A DNA stretch of 64,000 nucleotides from Variovorax paradoxus (lineage in GTDB: Bacteria; Pseudomonadota; Gammaproteobacteria; Burkholderiales; Burkholderiaceae_C): assembly GCF_018614955.1 (NCBI RefSeq), contig NZ_JAGGNV010000005.1, positions 1-64,000 on the forward strand, read 5' to 3'. The notes under the pieces are model-generated. The model saw only the letters and a list, made by a program, of their open reading frames with translations, was not told where the DNA came from and made no database searches. Position numbers and translations under genes: made by a program. Position 1 is the stretch's first letter. Each line of letters starts with the position of its first letter. Positions 21,300-30,126 of the stretch are shown one piece after another.

Positions 21300-21824
21300 G
21301 CCGGAGCCGGGAATTCGCCCCGGCGGGCGACTCACTTTTCTTGATCGCCCAAGAAAAGTAAGCAAAAGAAGGCGACCCCACTGTGCGTGTCCCTCCGCTT
21401 CGCTACGGGCAACCTGCGGTGCTCGCTTCAGGCGGGGTCCGCGCAAACTCGCCTTCGGCTCAAACACGCACGGCCCTTCTTCCGCCTGAAGCTGCGCTCC
21501 TCGGCACGCCCAGAGGGGATTGAACAAGTACGCGCCATGGCGCGTACTTGTGGTTTGGGTTGACTGTTGGTATTCGATGGGCCGAGCGAAGCGAAGGCTG
21601 TCCCCGCTCCCACTCCCCTCTGGCTGCGCCGAGGAGCGGAGCGTTTCGCGGATCAGGGCCGCGCGTGTTTGAGCGAAGCGAGTTTGCGCGGACCCCGCGA
21701 AAAGCGAGCACCGCAGGTTGCCCCCGAAGGGGGTCGCAGACAGTGGGGTCGCCTTTCTTTGGTTACTTTCTTTGGCGAAGCAAAGAAAGTGACTCGCCCG
21801 CCGGGGCGAACTCCCGGCTCCGGC
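21300..21824. repeat. Large palindromic dispersed element, copy A
   Basis: The ends are inverted arms of about 85 bp (21300-21384 and 21742-21824), beginning GCCGGAGCCGGGAATTCGCC on one side and its near complement on the other. Inside lie further inverted segments (21395-21480 against 21655-21730) and a 26-bp perfect palindrome centred on GCGCCATGGCGC at 21525-21550. Open frames through it are shadows. A shorter copy is at 54256-54642. It looks like a non-autonomous, MITE- or REP-like intergenic element. Confidence 0.85.
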
Positions 21825-21861
21825 GACCGAACAAGCGCAACGCATATTCAAAGGCTGAGGG

Positions 21862-21900
21862 CCCTCACCCCAACCCTCTCCCGGAGGGAGAGGGAGCAAG
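21862..21900. repeat. Short C/T-rich REP-like hairpin
   Basis: CCCTCTCCC and GGGAGAGGG pair over nine bases with a three-base loop at 21874-21894, preceded by CCCTCACCCCAA. The same unit recurs at 54679-54718, and a degenerate inverted form at 54186-54215. This type is common between genes of beta- and gammaproteobacteria. It sits 17 bases beyond the permease stop and may act in 3'-end formation. Confidence 0.75.
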
Positions 21901-21916
21901 ACTGGAACCAGATGTC

Positions 21917-22795
21917 TCATGCGCCCCCTCCTCGCTTGGTCAGGCCGCCGAAGCCGCGCTGCGGGTCGTAGCCCCAGCAGGCCAGGCCGAAGAAGACGAC
22001 CAGGCAGCCGAGCACGACATAGGGCGCGAGCCCCGGGTCCTTGCCGTAGAGCGCGAAGCGCATCCATTCCACCGCGTAGGTGAAGGGATTGAAGCGCGCC
22101 AGCTGGTACACCCATTCGGCGCCCGACTCCTGCAGCTTCCACAGCGGATAGAGTGCGGTCGACAGGAAGTACATCGGGAAGATGACGAAGTTCATCGTGC
22201 CGGCGAAGTTCTCCAGCTGCTTGATGTGCACCGACAGCAGCAGCCCGAGCGCGCCCAGCATGAGCGCGCCGGCCGCCAGCGCCGCGAGCGCGTGCAGGCC
22301 GGCGAGCGACAGCAGCGGCAGTTCTGTGCCGATCAGCGCGGCCACCGCCACGAAGGCGATCGCCTGCAGCACCGACAGCAGCGCGGTGGCGCACAGCTTG
22401 GAGAACAGCAGCCAGGGCCGCGGCAGCGGCGCGGTGAGCAGCAGGCGCATCAGGCCCATCTCGCGGTCGTAGACCATCGCGAGCGAGGACTGCATGCCGT
22501 TGAACAGCAGCACCATGCCGACCAGCCCCGGCACGATGTACACGTCGTAGGGAATGTAGGTGTCGTAGGGCTCGACGATCGCGACGCCGAAGACGTTGCG
22601 AAAGCCCGCGGCGAACACGGCCAGCCACAGCAGCGGCCGAACCAGCGCCGACACCAGCCGCCCGGTCTGCTGCGAGAACTTGTACAGCTCGCGCAGCACG
22701 ATGGCGCGCATTGCCTGCAAGGCGTGGCCCAGGCCGCGCCGCGCCATGGGCTCGACACTCGCGCTCTCTGGGGTTTTCAGCGCGCGTTCGGACAT
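21917..22795 (-). CDS. ABC-2 type permease of the PQQ-alcohol dehydrogenase-associated transporter (PedC-like)
   Basis: The 292-residue protein has six predicted membrane segments (for example LVSALVRPLLWLAVFAAGF, LVGMVLLFNGMQSSL, FVIFPMYFLSTALYPLW). It has the ABC-2 conserved region YDREMGLMRLLLTAPLPRPWLLFSK. Such permeases belong to a four-gene system that recurs beside PQQ alcohol dehydrogenases, with the ATPase, propeller and binding protein encoded just upstream. Transport direction and cargo are unknown. GGAGAAGCT precedes its ATG, which overlaps the binding-protein gene by 19 bp. The stop lies in the motif TGAGACATCTGGT, shared with the fhcD end. Confidence 0.93.
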   Translation of the reverse strand: MSERALKTPESASVEPMARRGLGHALQAMRAIVLRELYKFSQQTGRLVSALVRPLLWLAVFAAGFRNVFGVAIVEPYDTYIPYDVYIVPGLVGMVLLFNGMQSSLAMVYDREMGLMRLLLTAPLPRPWLLFSKLCATALLSVLQAIAFVAVAALIGTELPLLSLAGLHALAALAAGALMLGALGLLLSVHIKQLENFAGTMNFVIFPMYFLSTALYPLWKLQESGAEWVYQLARFNPFTYAVEWMRFALYGKDPGLAPYVVLGCLVVFFGLACWGYDPQRGFGGLTKRGGGA

Positions 22796-23955
22796 AGCTT
22801 CTCCGGCGCATCCGCACCCAGCGTGTCGAGCACGTTGCGCGGATGCAGCACGCCTTCGGCCGGCGCCTGCGAAATCACGCCCTGGCCGTCGGTGAGCAGC
22901 ATGGGCTGGCGCAGCTGGCCGTCCCAGGCGCGGAAGCTCAGGCCGGTGCCCTTGGAGCCGTCCAGGGCGCTCTTCGCCAAGGCCTGGGCCCAGGCCCCGT
23001 TAGGCCCCTTGGGCGCAGCGATCGCCACGGCCGTCAGCGTCTTGCCGGCCATCCACGCGGCCCAGTCGTGCGCGGTCATCGGCCGCTTCGCGGCCTTGGC
23101 GAAACGCCGCGCAACCTGCGGTGCACCGTAGCGCTCGAACTGCGCGTGCCACGCCAGCGCCACCAGGCCGCCGTCACCCACCACCGGGCGCGGCAGCACG
23201 ATGCGATAGGGCAGCGTGCGGGCGAACTCGCCGTCGCTGTCGACCACCCAGACGGCGTCGTAGCTGCTGCCGGCGGTCAGCAGCAGCGGGTTGGCCAGGT
23301 CGCGCTCGCGCGGGTCGGCCGACAGCTTGAACGGCTTGCTGCCCACGAGTTGCAGTCCATAGCGCTTGATCGACGCCTGCGCGGTCGCCGCACGCGAGGC
23401 ATCCTGGGCACTGCCGCCCACCAGCAGGAGCAGCTTGCTCCATTTGCGGGACACCAGCGTCTGGGCCAGCGCATCGCTGCGCATGCGCTCGCTCGGAATC
23501 AGATGGAACAGGCGGGCGCGGCAATCCTGCTGGCGCAAGCGGTCGGACGCGTCGCTCAGGTTCAGCACCGGCAGCTTCACCGCATCGGCCACCGCCAGCG
23601 TCCATTCGGCAGGCAGGTCGGTCAGCAGCACCGCGGCGCCGTTCTTCTCGGCCGCCACGGCCGCCGCGCGCGCCGCATCGACCGAAGCGGCCGGCGCGCT
23701 GGCCAGCGCCACCTCCGCGCCCGCGGCCTCCAGCTCGAACCTGGCCTCGTCGACGGCCAGTTCCAGACCCTCCGTGAGCGGGCCCCCCGGATGCCCGAGG
23801 TAGGCGCGCTCGATGCGCGAACGCTCCATGCGGGCATCGTCCGCGGGCGTGATCAGGGTGGCCTTGAGCACCGCCGCGGCCGCCGGCGCAGGCGCGGCGA
23901 GAAGCGCCGCCAGCCATGCGAGCGAGAGCCGCGAAACCGGTGTGCGCTTCCTCAT
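22777..23955 (-). CDS. Periplasmic binding protein of the PQQ-alcohol dehydrogenase-associated ABC system
   Basis: From Met at 23955 the product has 392 residues, with a signal peptide (SLAWLAALLAAPAPAAA). The body resembles type I periplasmic binding folds of the branched-chain amino acid binding kind (LKATLITPADDARMERSRIERAYLG, VVDSDGEFARTLPY, WAAWMAGKTLTAVAI). The N-terminal part of the longer open frame is a shadow of the propeller gene. The start overlaps the upstream stop as ATGA. Ligand unknown; neighbours suggest a compound linked to PQQ-dependent alcohol oxidation. Confidence 0.88.
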   Translation of the reverse strand: MRKRTPVSRLSLAWLAALLAAPAPAAAAVLKATLITPADDARMERSRIERAYLGHPGGPLTEGLELAVDEARFELEAAGAEVALASAPAASVDAARAAAVAAEKNGAAVLLTDLPAEWTLAVADAVKLPVLNLSDASDRLRQQDCRARLFHLIPSERMRSDALAQTLVSRKWSKLLLLVGGSAQDASRAATAQASIKRYGLQLVGSKPFKLSADPRERDLANPLLLTAGSSYDAVWVVDSDGEFARTLPYRIVLPRPVVGDGGLVALAWHAQFERYGAPQVARRFAKAAKRPMTAHDWAAWMAGKTLTAVAIAAPKGPNGAWAQALAKSALDGSKGTGLSFRAWDGQLRQPMLLTDGQGVISQAPAEGVLHPRNVLDTLGADAPEKLCPNAR

Positions 23956-24959
23956 TCCACGATCACGAGTCCGTAGGGCACGCGTCCGACCGGCACGCTC
24001 TTGATCGCCTTGGCGCCGGCCACATCGACCACCGTCACGTCGTCGCTCAGCCCGTTGACGACGTAGAGCCGCGCCTCTGCCTTGTCGAGCGTGACATTCC
24101 AGGCGCGCTTGCCGACCAGCACCAGCGAGCCGACCTTGCGGCTGGCCACGTCGACGAAGGCGACGTGGTTCGCGCGCCCGAGCCCGACGAAGGCCCGCCG
24201 GCCGTCCTTCGTCATCTGGATCCCCACCGGCGTGATGTCCTCGGCGCGCGCGCCCTTGAGCTCGAACTTCACGGTGTCGATCACCTCGTGCGTGGCGGTC
24301 GAGACAATGCTGACGCTGGCGCCCAGCTCGTTGGTGACCCACAGCTCCTTGCCGTCGGGCGTGATCGCCATGCGCCGCGGCCGCTTGCCGACCCGGATGT
24401 TCTTGCTGACCTTGCCGCTGGCCGTGTCGATCACGTGCACCAGGCTCGCGACCTCCGAGGTGACGTACAAGGTCTTGCCGTCGGCACTGACCTTGACGCC
24501 TTCCGGTTCCGCGCCCACCTTGACCGAGCGCAGCTTCTTGCCGCTGGCCGCGTCGATGAAGCTGGCTTCGCCCGCGTCTTCGTTGGAGACATAGATGACC
24601 TTGCCGTCGGGCGACAGATCGAAGGCCTCGGGCTCATCGCCCAGCGGGATGCGGCGCACCGACTTGCCGCTGGCAGGGTCGATCAGGTCGGCCTCGTTCG
24701 AGTCGGTGCAGGCGACCATCAGCTGGCGCTCGGGCGTCAGCTGGAGATGGCGCGCGCGCTTGCAGGTGGGGATCGTGCCTTTGACGGCGAGCGTTGCCAG
24801 GTCGATCACCGTCAACGCGCTGTCTTTCTCGCTCGACACGTAGGCGGCGCCCTGCGCCAGCACGGACGGGCTCGCCACGGCCAGCGCCAGTGCGCCGGCG
24901 GCGGCGCGAAGCCGCGTGCGCAGGATCGGAAGGGAAGGTCTCGGCATGCATGTCTCCAT
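23952..24959 (-). CDS. YVTN-type beta-propeller protein of the PQQ-ABC cluster
   Basis: The 335-residue secreted protein has a signal peptide (LRAAAGALALAVASPSVLAQG) and about seven 42-residue YVTN blades. Examples are YVSNEDAGEASFIDAASGKKL, cut here only by blade boundaries, and LWVTNELGASVSIV. Proteins of this kind recur in PQQ-dependent alcohol catabolism clusters; no enzyme activity is established. It lies between the ATPase and binding-protein genes and is translationally coupled to the latter. A second, different propeller is encoded at 30511. Confidence 0.9.
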   Translation of the reverse strand: METCMPRPSLPILRTRLRAAAGALALAVASPSVLAQGAAYVSSEKDSALTVIDLATLAVKGTIPTCKRARHLQLTPERQLMVACTDSNEADLIDPASGKSVRRIPLGDEPEAFDLSPDGKVIYVSNEDAGEASFIDAASGKKLRSVKVGAEPEGVKVSADGKTLYVTSEVASLVHVIDTASGKVSKNIRVGKRPRRMAITPDGKELWVTNELGASVSIVSTATHEVIDTVKFELKGARAEDITPVGIQMTKDGRRAFVGLGRANHVAFVDVASRKVGSLVLVGKRAWNVTLDKAEARLYVVNGLSDDVTVVDVAGAKAIKSVPVGRVPYGLVIVE

Positions 24960-24984
24960 CTTTTGTTTTCGGGGTTGTCGAGTT

Positions 24985-25698
24985 TCAAGTTGTGCGCGAG
25001 ATGAAGCCCTCCTCCAGCGTGTCGCCGCCGAGCAGCCGGCTCACCTGCGCCGGCGTGCCGTCCGCCAGCAGGGCCCCCTTGTGCAGCACGAGCACGCGGT
25101 CGGCCTGCTCGGCTTCGTCCACCCGGTGCGTCGCCCACAGCACGCACACCCCGCGTTCGCGCACGTCCGCGCGCAAGGCGGCCAGCAGATCCTGGCGCGA
25201 CTTCGGATCGAGCCCGACCGTGGCCTCGTCCATCAGCAGAACGGCCGGGCGATGCAGGCCCGCGCGCGCGAGCTCGACCTTGCGCCGGTTGCCGCCCGAC
25301 AGCTCGCGCACCTTGCGGTCCAGATCAACATCGATGTCCAAGCGCTCGCAGGCCGATGCGATGCGCTCCAGTGCCAGCCGCCGCGGCAGGCCATGCAGGT
25401 CGGCCTGGAACAACAGGTTGCGCCGGATGCTGAGGTCGAGATCGAGCGACATCTGCTGGAACACGACGCCGATATGCCGCAGCGCCGCGGTCGCGGCATG
25501 CCGCAGCGAATGGCCGGCCACTTCGACCTCGCCTTCATCGGCCGCGAACATGCCGGTCAGGACCTGGAACAGGGTCGACTTGCCGGCGCCATTGGGCCCC
25601 AGCAGCGCCACGAACTGGCCGGCAGGCACGCGCAAGGACAGCGACTGCAGTGCCGTGCGCGTGCCATAGCGCTTGGTTAAGTCGATGGTTCGCAGCAT
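24985..25698 (-). CDS. ABC transporter ATPase of the PQQ-alcohol dehydrogenase-associated system
   Basis: The 237-residue ATPase has Walker A GPNGAGKS, Q-loop VVFQQMSLD, signature LSGGNRRKVELAR, Walker B VLLMDEATVGLD and switch His in WATHRVDE. It pairs with the ABC-2 permease three genes downstream. Met at 25698 (MLRTIDLTKRYG) gives the normal family N terminus; an in-frame Met at 25749 would add 17 unusual residues, and neither has a clear ribosome binding site. It is the first gene of the minus-strand unit, divergent from xoxF. Confidence 0.93.
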   Translation of the reverse strand: MLRTIDLTKRYGTRTALQSLSLRVPAGQFVALLGPNGAGKSTLFQVLTGMFAADEGEVEVAGHSLRHAATAALRHIGVVFQQMSLDLDLSIRRNLLFQADLHGLPRRLALERIASACERLDIDVDLDRKVRELSGGNRRKVELARAGLHRPAVLLMDEATVGLDPKSRQDLLAALRADVRERGVCVLWATHRVDEAEQADRVLVLHKGALLADGTPAQVSRLLGGDTLEEGFISRTT

Positions 25699-26181
25699 GG
25701 AGGCCGAAGGGATGTGTCGAGCTGTCTCAATGTATTTGCCGTTTGTCATCGAACCGCAAATTCTGTGCCTCTGCCCGCCTCAGGGTTTTACTGGAATCCG
25801 TCCTACACATTTGCCTGAGCAAGCGCCTCTGCAGCCCCTCGGCGCTCGACATCCGTACGTGGCGCGAGACACTTTGCGTCAAATTTGGATGCGCACGCGG
25901 CGCACTGCCGCGGCGACGCGTGATGTGCGGCGCGGCGAAGGCATCCAACGCTGGGGATTTCCCTAGGTCCGATCGTGCGCTCGCAGCCCCCGAAAACCGG
26001 CATCCGCCGAAGAGAAAGCGCACCCTGCTGATGGAAGCCGCATCGGCGAGTTCGACGACCGCATGGCGGCATGGTGGGCATGGATGTTGCGGTCCGCAGC
26101 CTTCGCCAAACCGATCGAATAGATCTGAAGGCTGCTGCCAATTCGTGTTCGATACCCACTGTCAAATGTGAGGAGACATTT
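25699..26181. promoter_or_regulatory. 483-bp divergent control region between the ABC operon and xoxF
   Basis: No gene is convincing here; the open frames are low quality and shift phase. GAGGAGA (26170-26176) is a strong ribosome binding site for xoxF. The region should carry promoters for both transcription units, and perhaps sites for the MoxX-type regulator, but I cannot name a -35/-10 pair with confidence. Confidence 0.6.
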
Positions 26182-28011
26182 ATGAAGTTTTCCAGGCAGA
26201 TCGTCGGCCGTCTCGTACGGCATGTCGGCGTCGCGATGCTTGCTCTTCCGGCCTTGGCGTTTGCCAATGCCGATGTAGAGAAGAACATCGCCAACTCGAA
26301 GAACTGGGCGATGCAATCGGGCGATATGTTCAACCAGCGCTACAGCAAGTTGAATCAGATCACCAAGAGCAACGTCGGCAAGCTGCAGGTCGCGTGGACC
26401 TTCTCCACCGGCGTGCTGCGCGGCCACGAGGGCTCGCCCCTGGTGGTCGACGGCACGATGTACCTGCACTCGCCGTTTCCAAACAAGGTGTTCGCGCTCG
26501 ATGTGGAAACCCAGAAGATCCTGTGGAAGTACGAGCCGAAGCAGGATCAGTCGGTGATCGCGGTCATGTGCTGCGACACGGTGAACCGCGGCCTGGCCTA
26601 TGCCGAGGGCAAGGTCTTCCTGCAACAGGCCGACACAACCCTGGTCGCGCTCGACGCCAAGACCGGCAAGGTGGTGTGGTCGGTGAAGAACGGCGATCCG
26701 AAGCTCGGCGCCACCAACACCAATGCGCCCCATGTCTTCAAGGACAAGGTCATCACCGGCATCAGCGGCGGCGAGTTCGGCGTGCGTGGCTTCCTGGCGG
26801 CCTACAACATCAAGGATGGCAAGCTGGCCTGGAAGGGCTTCAGCACCGGGCCGGACGAAGAGATGCTGATGGACCCGGCGAAGACCATGACCTGGACCGA
26901 TGGCAAGCTCGCGCCGGTCGGCAAGGACTCTTCGCTGAAAACCTGGCAGGGCGATCAGTGGAAGATCGGCGGCGGCACCACCTGGGGCTGGTACAGCTAC
27001 GACAAGGCCACCAACGCGGTGTACTACGGCACCGGGAATCCGTCGACCTGGAACCCCTCGCAACGCCCCGGCGACAACAAGTGGTCGATGAGCATCTGGT
27101 CGCGCGACGTGGACACCGGCAAGGTCAACTGGGTCTACCAGATGACGCCGTTCGACGAATGGGACTTCGACGGCATCAATGAAATGATCCTGGCGGACAT
27201 CAACGTCAAGGGCAAGCCGACCAAGGCGCTGGTGCACTTCGACCGCAACGGCTTCGGCTACACGCTGGACCGCGTGACCGGTGCGCTGCTGGTGGCCGAG
27301 AAATTCGACCCCAAGGTGAACTGGGCCACCCACGTCGACATGAAGACCGGCCGGCCGCAGGTGGTGGCCAAGTACTCGACCGCAAAGAACGGCGCCGATG
27401 TCAATACCAAGGGCATCTGCCCCGCGGCACTGGGCAGCAAGGACCAGCAACCGGCTTCCTACGATCCCAACACCAAGCTCTTCTACGTGCCGACGAACCA
27501 CGTCTGCATGGACTACGAGCCGTTCAAGGTCGAGTACACGGCCGGCCAGCCCTACGTGGGTGCCACGCTCTCGATGTATCCCACGCCGGGCAGCCATGGC
27601 GGCATGGGCAACTACATCACCTGGGACGCCGGCACCGGCAAGATCGTGCAGAGCAAGTCGGAGAAGTTCTCGGTATGGAGCGGCTCGCTGAACACCGCGG
27701 GCGGAATCTCCTGCTACGGCACGCTGGAGGGCTACCTCAAGTGCGTCGATGCCAAGGACATCACCAAGGAGCTCTTCAAGTTCAAGACCCCATCCGGCAT
27801 CATCGGCAACGTGTTCACCTACGAGAACAAGGGCAAGCAGTACATCGGCATCCTCTCGGGCATCGGCGGCTGGGCCGGCATCGGCATGGCAGCCGGCATC
27901 GATCCGGAGAAGAGCACCGAAGGACTCGGCGCTGTCGGCGGCTACAAGGAGCTGAGCCAGTACACCGAGCTCGGCGGGTCGCTGACCGTGTTCGCGCTGC
28001 CGAGCAACTGA
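26182..28011 (+). CDS. xoxF: XoxF, lanthanide-type PQQ methanol dehydrogenase
   Basis: The 609-residue periplasmic quinoprotein oxidises methanol, passing electrons to cytochrome XoxG. It has a cleavable signal ([12 protein letters not shown]), tryptophan-docking blades, the vicinal disulfide in [10 protein letters not shown], and [19 protein letters not shown]. In [10 protein letters not shown] the catalytic Asp328 is followed by Asp330. That second Asp coordinates the lanthanide in XoxF enzymes and is Ala in calcium MxaF. The gene leads an 11-kb run of methanol-oxidation genes; no mxaF or mxaI is in the window. PQQ genes lie 13 kb downstream. Confidence 0.97.
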   Translation: MKFSRQIVGRLVRHVGVAMLALPALAFANADVEKNIANSKNWAMQSGDMFNQRYSKLNQITKSNVGKLQVAWTFSTGVLRGHEGSPLVVDGTMYLHSPFPNKVFALDVETQKILWKYEPKQDQSVIAVMCCDTVNRGLAYAEGKVFLQQADTTLVALDAKTGKVVWSVKNGDPKLGATNTNAPHVFKDKVITGISGGEFGVRGFLAAYNIKDGKLAWKGFSTGPDEEMLMDPAKTMTWTDGKLAPVGKDSSLKTWQGDQWKIGGGTTWGWYSYDKATNAVYYGTGNPSTWNPSQRPGDNKWSMSIWSRDVDTGKVNWVYQMTPFDEWDFDGINEMILADINVKGKPTKALVHFDRNGFGYTLDRVTGALLVAEKFDPKVNWATHVDMKTGRPQVVAKYSTAKNGADVNTKGICPAALGSKDQQPASYDPNTKLFYVPTNHVCMDYEPFKVEYTAGQPYVGATLSMYPTPGSHGGMGNYITWDAGTGKIVQSKSEKFSVWSGSLNTAGGISCYGTLEGYLKCVDAKDITKELFKFKTPSGIIGNVFTYENKGKQYIGILSGIGGWAGIGMAAGIDPEKSTEGLGAVGGYKELSQYTELGGSLTVFALPSN

Positions 28012-28047
28012 GCCGCTAGCCGCAAACCGCGATGTGCGGGCGGACCG

Positions 28048-28073
28048 GGAGAGCACTCATGAGAGGGCTCTCC
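28048..28073 (+). promoter_or_regulatory. Stem-loop between xoxF and xoxG
   Basis: GGAGAGC (28048-28054) and GCTCTCC (28067-28073) can pair across a 12-base loop in the 100-bp gap behind xoxF. The following TCCTTACTTTCCC is only mildly T-rich. It could be a partial terminator or an mRNA-end stabiliser giving more xoxF than xoxG product; both are inference. Confidence 0.5.
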
Positions 28074-28111
28074 TCCTTACTTTCCCAAAGATAAACGGAG
28101 ACCCAGGAGTC

Positions 28112-28516
28112 ATGAAATTTCGTTCGTCAACGTTGCTGCCTTCCCTTCTTCTGCTCGCGGGCGTGGCCTGCACCGTGGCTGTCGCCGCGACAGACCCCGC
28201 GCCCTACAAGGTGACGGAGGGCTACAAGGTGGACCCGGAAACCATGAAGGGATTTCGCGCCTGGCGCTCCGCGGCTTGCGATCGCTGCCATGGTCCCAAC
28301 CAGGAAGGCATGGTCGGCCCGTCTCTCATCAATAGCCTGAAGACGCTGAAGAAGGACGAGTTCATCAAGATCGTGCGCGACGGAAAGCTCGACAAGGGCA
28401 TGCAGAGCTTCGGCAACAACCCCGCAGTGATGGACAACATCAACCAGCTCTACGCCTACCTCAAGGGCCGATCCGACGGCGCGATCACGCGCGCCAGAGT
28501 GGAAGAAAACAAATGA
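28112..28516 (+). CDS. xoxG: XoxG, cytochrome c electron acceptor of XoxF
   Basis: The 134-residue protein has a signal peptide (LLPSLLLLAGVACTVAVAA) and one haem c site, CDRCH, near residue 53, with a candidate axial Met in DKGMQSF. It is the size of small class I cytochromes of xox clusters. AGGAGT lies before the ATG. Its stop overlaps the xoxJ start as ATGA, the usual xoxFGJ order. Confidence 0.94.
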   Translation: MKFRSSTLLPSLLLLAGVACTVAVAATDPAPYKVTEGYKVDPETMKGFRAWRSAACDRCHGPNQEGMVGPSLINSLKTLKKDEFIKIVRDGKLDKGMQSFGNNPAVMDNINQLYAYLKGRSDGAITRARVEENK

Positions 28517-29403
28517 CCGTCCGGCAGCCCGCTGACACGCCCCGGCCCTTCGGCGCCCGCCTGCGCGCGGGCGTCGTGGGCGCGGCATGCTGCTGCGCGC
28601 TGATTTCCGCCATGGCCCAGGACACGCCGGCGCGCAAGGCGCTGCGCGTGTGCCAGGATCCGAACAACATGCCCTTCTCCAACACCAAGGGCGAGGGCAT
28701 CGAGAACCGCATCGCCGAGCTGTTCGGCAAGGCGTTAGGACTCCCGGTCACCTACTACTCGTTCCCGCAGCGGCTGGCCTTCTTCCGCAACACGCTGCGC
28801 TTCAAGCTGCCGGGACAGGACTATCCCTGCGACATCGTGATGGGCGTGCCGGTCGGGCTCGACGAGGTCTCGGTCACCAAGCCCTACTACCGCTCGACCT
28901 ACGCGCTCGTCTTCCCGAAGGGCAAGGGAATGGACCATGTCGCCTCGGCCGAGGATTTCCTCAAGCTCGATCTGGCCAAGCTGAAGTCGCTGCGCATCGG
29001 CATCTACGACCGCTCGCCGGCCTCGCAATGGCTCAGCCGGCACGGCCTGCTCGAACAGGGCGTGCCCTACAAGCTCATGAGCGCCGACCCGGCGCAGTAT
29101 CCGGGCGAGATCGTCGAGCGGGACCTGGCCGGGGGTAAGCTCGACGCCGTCGTCGTGTGGGGTCCGATCGCCGGATTCTTTGCCCAGCGGGTAAAGAACC
29201 CGGCCCTGGTCGTGGTGCCGCTGAAGTCCGAAAAAGGAATCCGGCTCGACTACCAGATGGCCATGGGCGTGCGCTACGGCGAACGCGAATGGAAGCAGCA
29301 GGTCGAGGGGCTCATCGAATCCAAGGCGTCCGAGATCCAGGCGATCCTCAAGGAATACGGGGTCCCGCTGGTCGATGCATCGTTCGGGGCGCCCAACAAC
29401 TGA
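28513..29403 (+). CDS. xoxJ: XoxJ, periplasmic binding-protein-like partner of XoxF
   Basis: The 296-residue protein has a signal peptide and a type II periplasmic-binding fold: LRVCQDPNNMPFSNTKGEGIEN, CDIVMGVPVGLDEVSVTKPYYRS and LDAVVVWGPIAGFFA. XoxJ/MxaJ proteins are encoded with methanol dehydrogenases and are needed for activity, probably by helping the apo-enzyme to mature. The start overlaps xoxG. Confidence 0.94.
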   Translation: MTVRQPADTPRPFGARLRAGVVGAACCCALISAMAQDTPARKALRVCQDPNNMPFSNTKGEGIENRIAELFGKALGLPVTYYSFPQRLAFFRNTLRFKLPGQDYPCDIVMGVPVGLDEVSVTKPYYRSTYALVFPKGKGMDHVASAEDFLKLDLAKLKSLRIGIYDRSPASQWLSRHGLLEQGVPYKLMSADPAQYPGEIVERDLAGGKLDAVVVWGPIAGFFAQRVKNPALVVVPLKSEKGIRLDYQMAMGVRYGEREWKQQVEGLIESKASEIQAILKEYGVPLVDASFGAPNN

Positions 29404-29415
29404 CCCGGTGTTCCC

Positions 29416-30099
29416 ATGCGCTTCGTCATCGCCACCTCGCTCTGCATCCTGCTTGCCTCTGCCCCGGTCTCGCGGGCCGAGGGCGACAAGCCCGACTTCT
29501 CGCCCGCGGAGCGCCTGCTGTTCATGACGCCGCAGCTACAGAGCCTGCAGCCGCCCACCCTGCTGCGCTACACCTTCAGCAAGACAGGCAGCCTGGAAGA
29601 TGCTTTCGCCGACAGCGTCACCGTGGCCCTGAGCGCCAAGACCGACGGCAGCTGCTGCGATGCCAAGGGCGCATTCCTGAGCGGAGCGCGCAAGCTGCAG
29701 GTGCCCGAGGTGCCGGCGGCCGAAGGCAACCCCGTCATCCTCTACTTCCTCGAGCACGAGGTGCGCGAGATGAAGCGCCTCACGGGCGGCTCCGAAAATC
29801 ATTTCCGCAAGCGCCTGCGCATGGCGATCTACCAGGGCGCCGAAGTGCGCGACGCGACGATGCGCTACCAGGGACGTGTGGTGAAGGGCAAGGAGATCGT
29901 GTTCAGCCCCTTCCTGGACGACCCGAACCGGCCGAGGTATGAAAAGTTCGCGAAGAAGAACTATCGCTTCCTGCTCTCGACCGCCGTGCCCGGAGGTGTC
30001 TATGGCATCCGGACCCAGATCCAGGGCGAAGGCCTGACCGCCAAACCCCTGCTCGTCGAGGAACTTCTCATCGACGGTGCCCAGGCGCCGGCGCGCTAA
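29416..30099 (+). CDS. Periplasmic protein of the xox cluster, unknown function
   Basis: The 227-residue protein has a signal peptide (MRFVIATSLCILLASAPVSRA). The mature part begins with an amphipathic stretch (PAERLLFMTPQLQSL) and holds an adjacent Cys pair (GSCCDAKG) and beta-rich sequence. I do not recognise a characterised family. It follows xoxJ by 12 bases and precedes another small secreted protein, so a role in assembly or electron transfer of the methanol system is likely from context only. Confidence 0.85.
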   Translation: MRFVIATSLCILLASAPVSRAEGDKPDFSPAERLLFMTPQLQSLQPPTLLRYTFSKTGSLEDAFADSVTVALSAKTDGSCCDAKGAFLSGARKLQVPEVPAAEGNPVILYFLEHEVREMKRLTGGSENHFRKRLRMAIYQGAEVRDATMRYQGRVVKGKEIVFSPFLDDPNRPRYEKFAKKNYRFLLSTAVPGGVYGIRTQIQGEGLTAKPLLVEELLIDGAQAPAR

Positions 30100-30126
30100 C
30101 GCGCCACCTCGAACGAATTCCAGCGC

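Noticed and set aside
21525..21550. 26-bp palindrome taken as a possible replication origin or phage attachment site
   Set aside because: It recurs in copy B with one mismatch as the centre of the dispersed element, and no integrase, tRNA or replication gene is near.
21548..23131. 527-residue frame through the repeat element and permease
   Set aside because: It begins in the palindromic element and continues antisense to the permease. The same kind of false protein appears at copy B (54504-55790).
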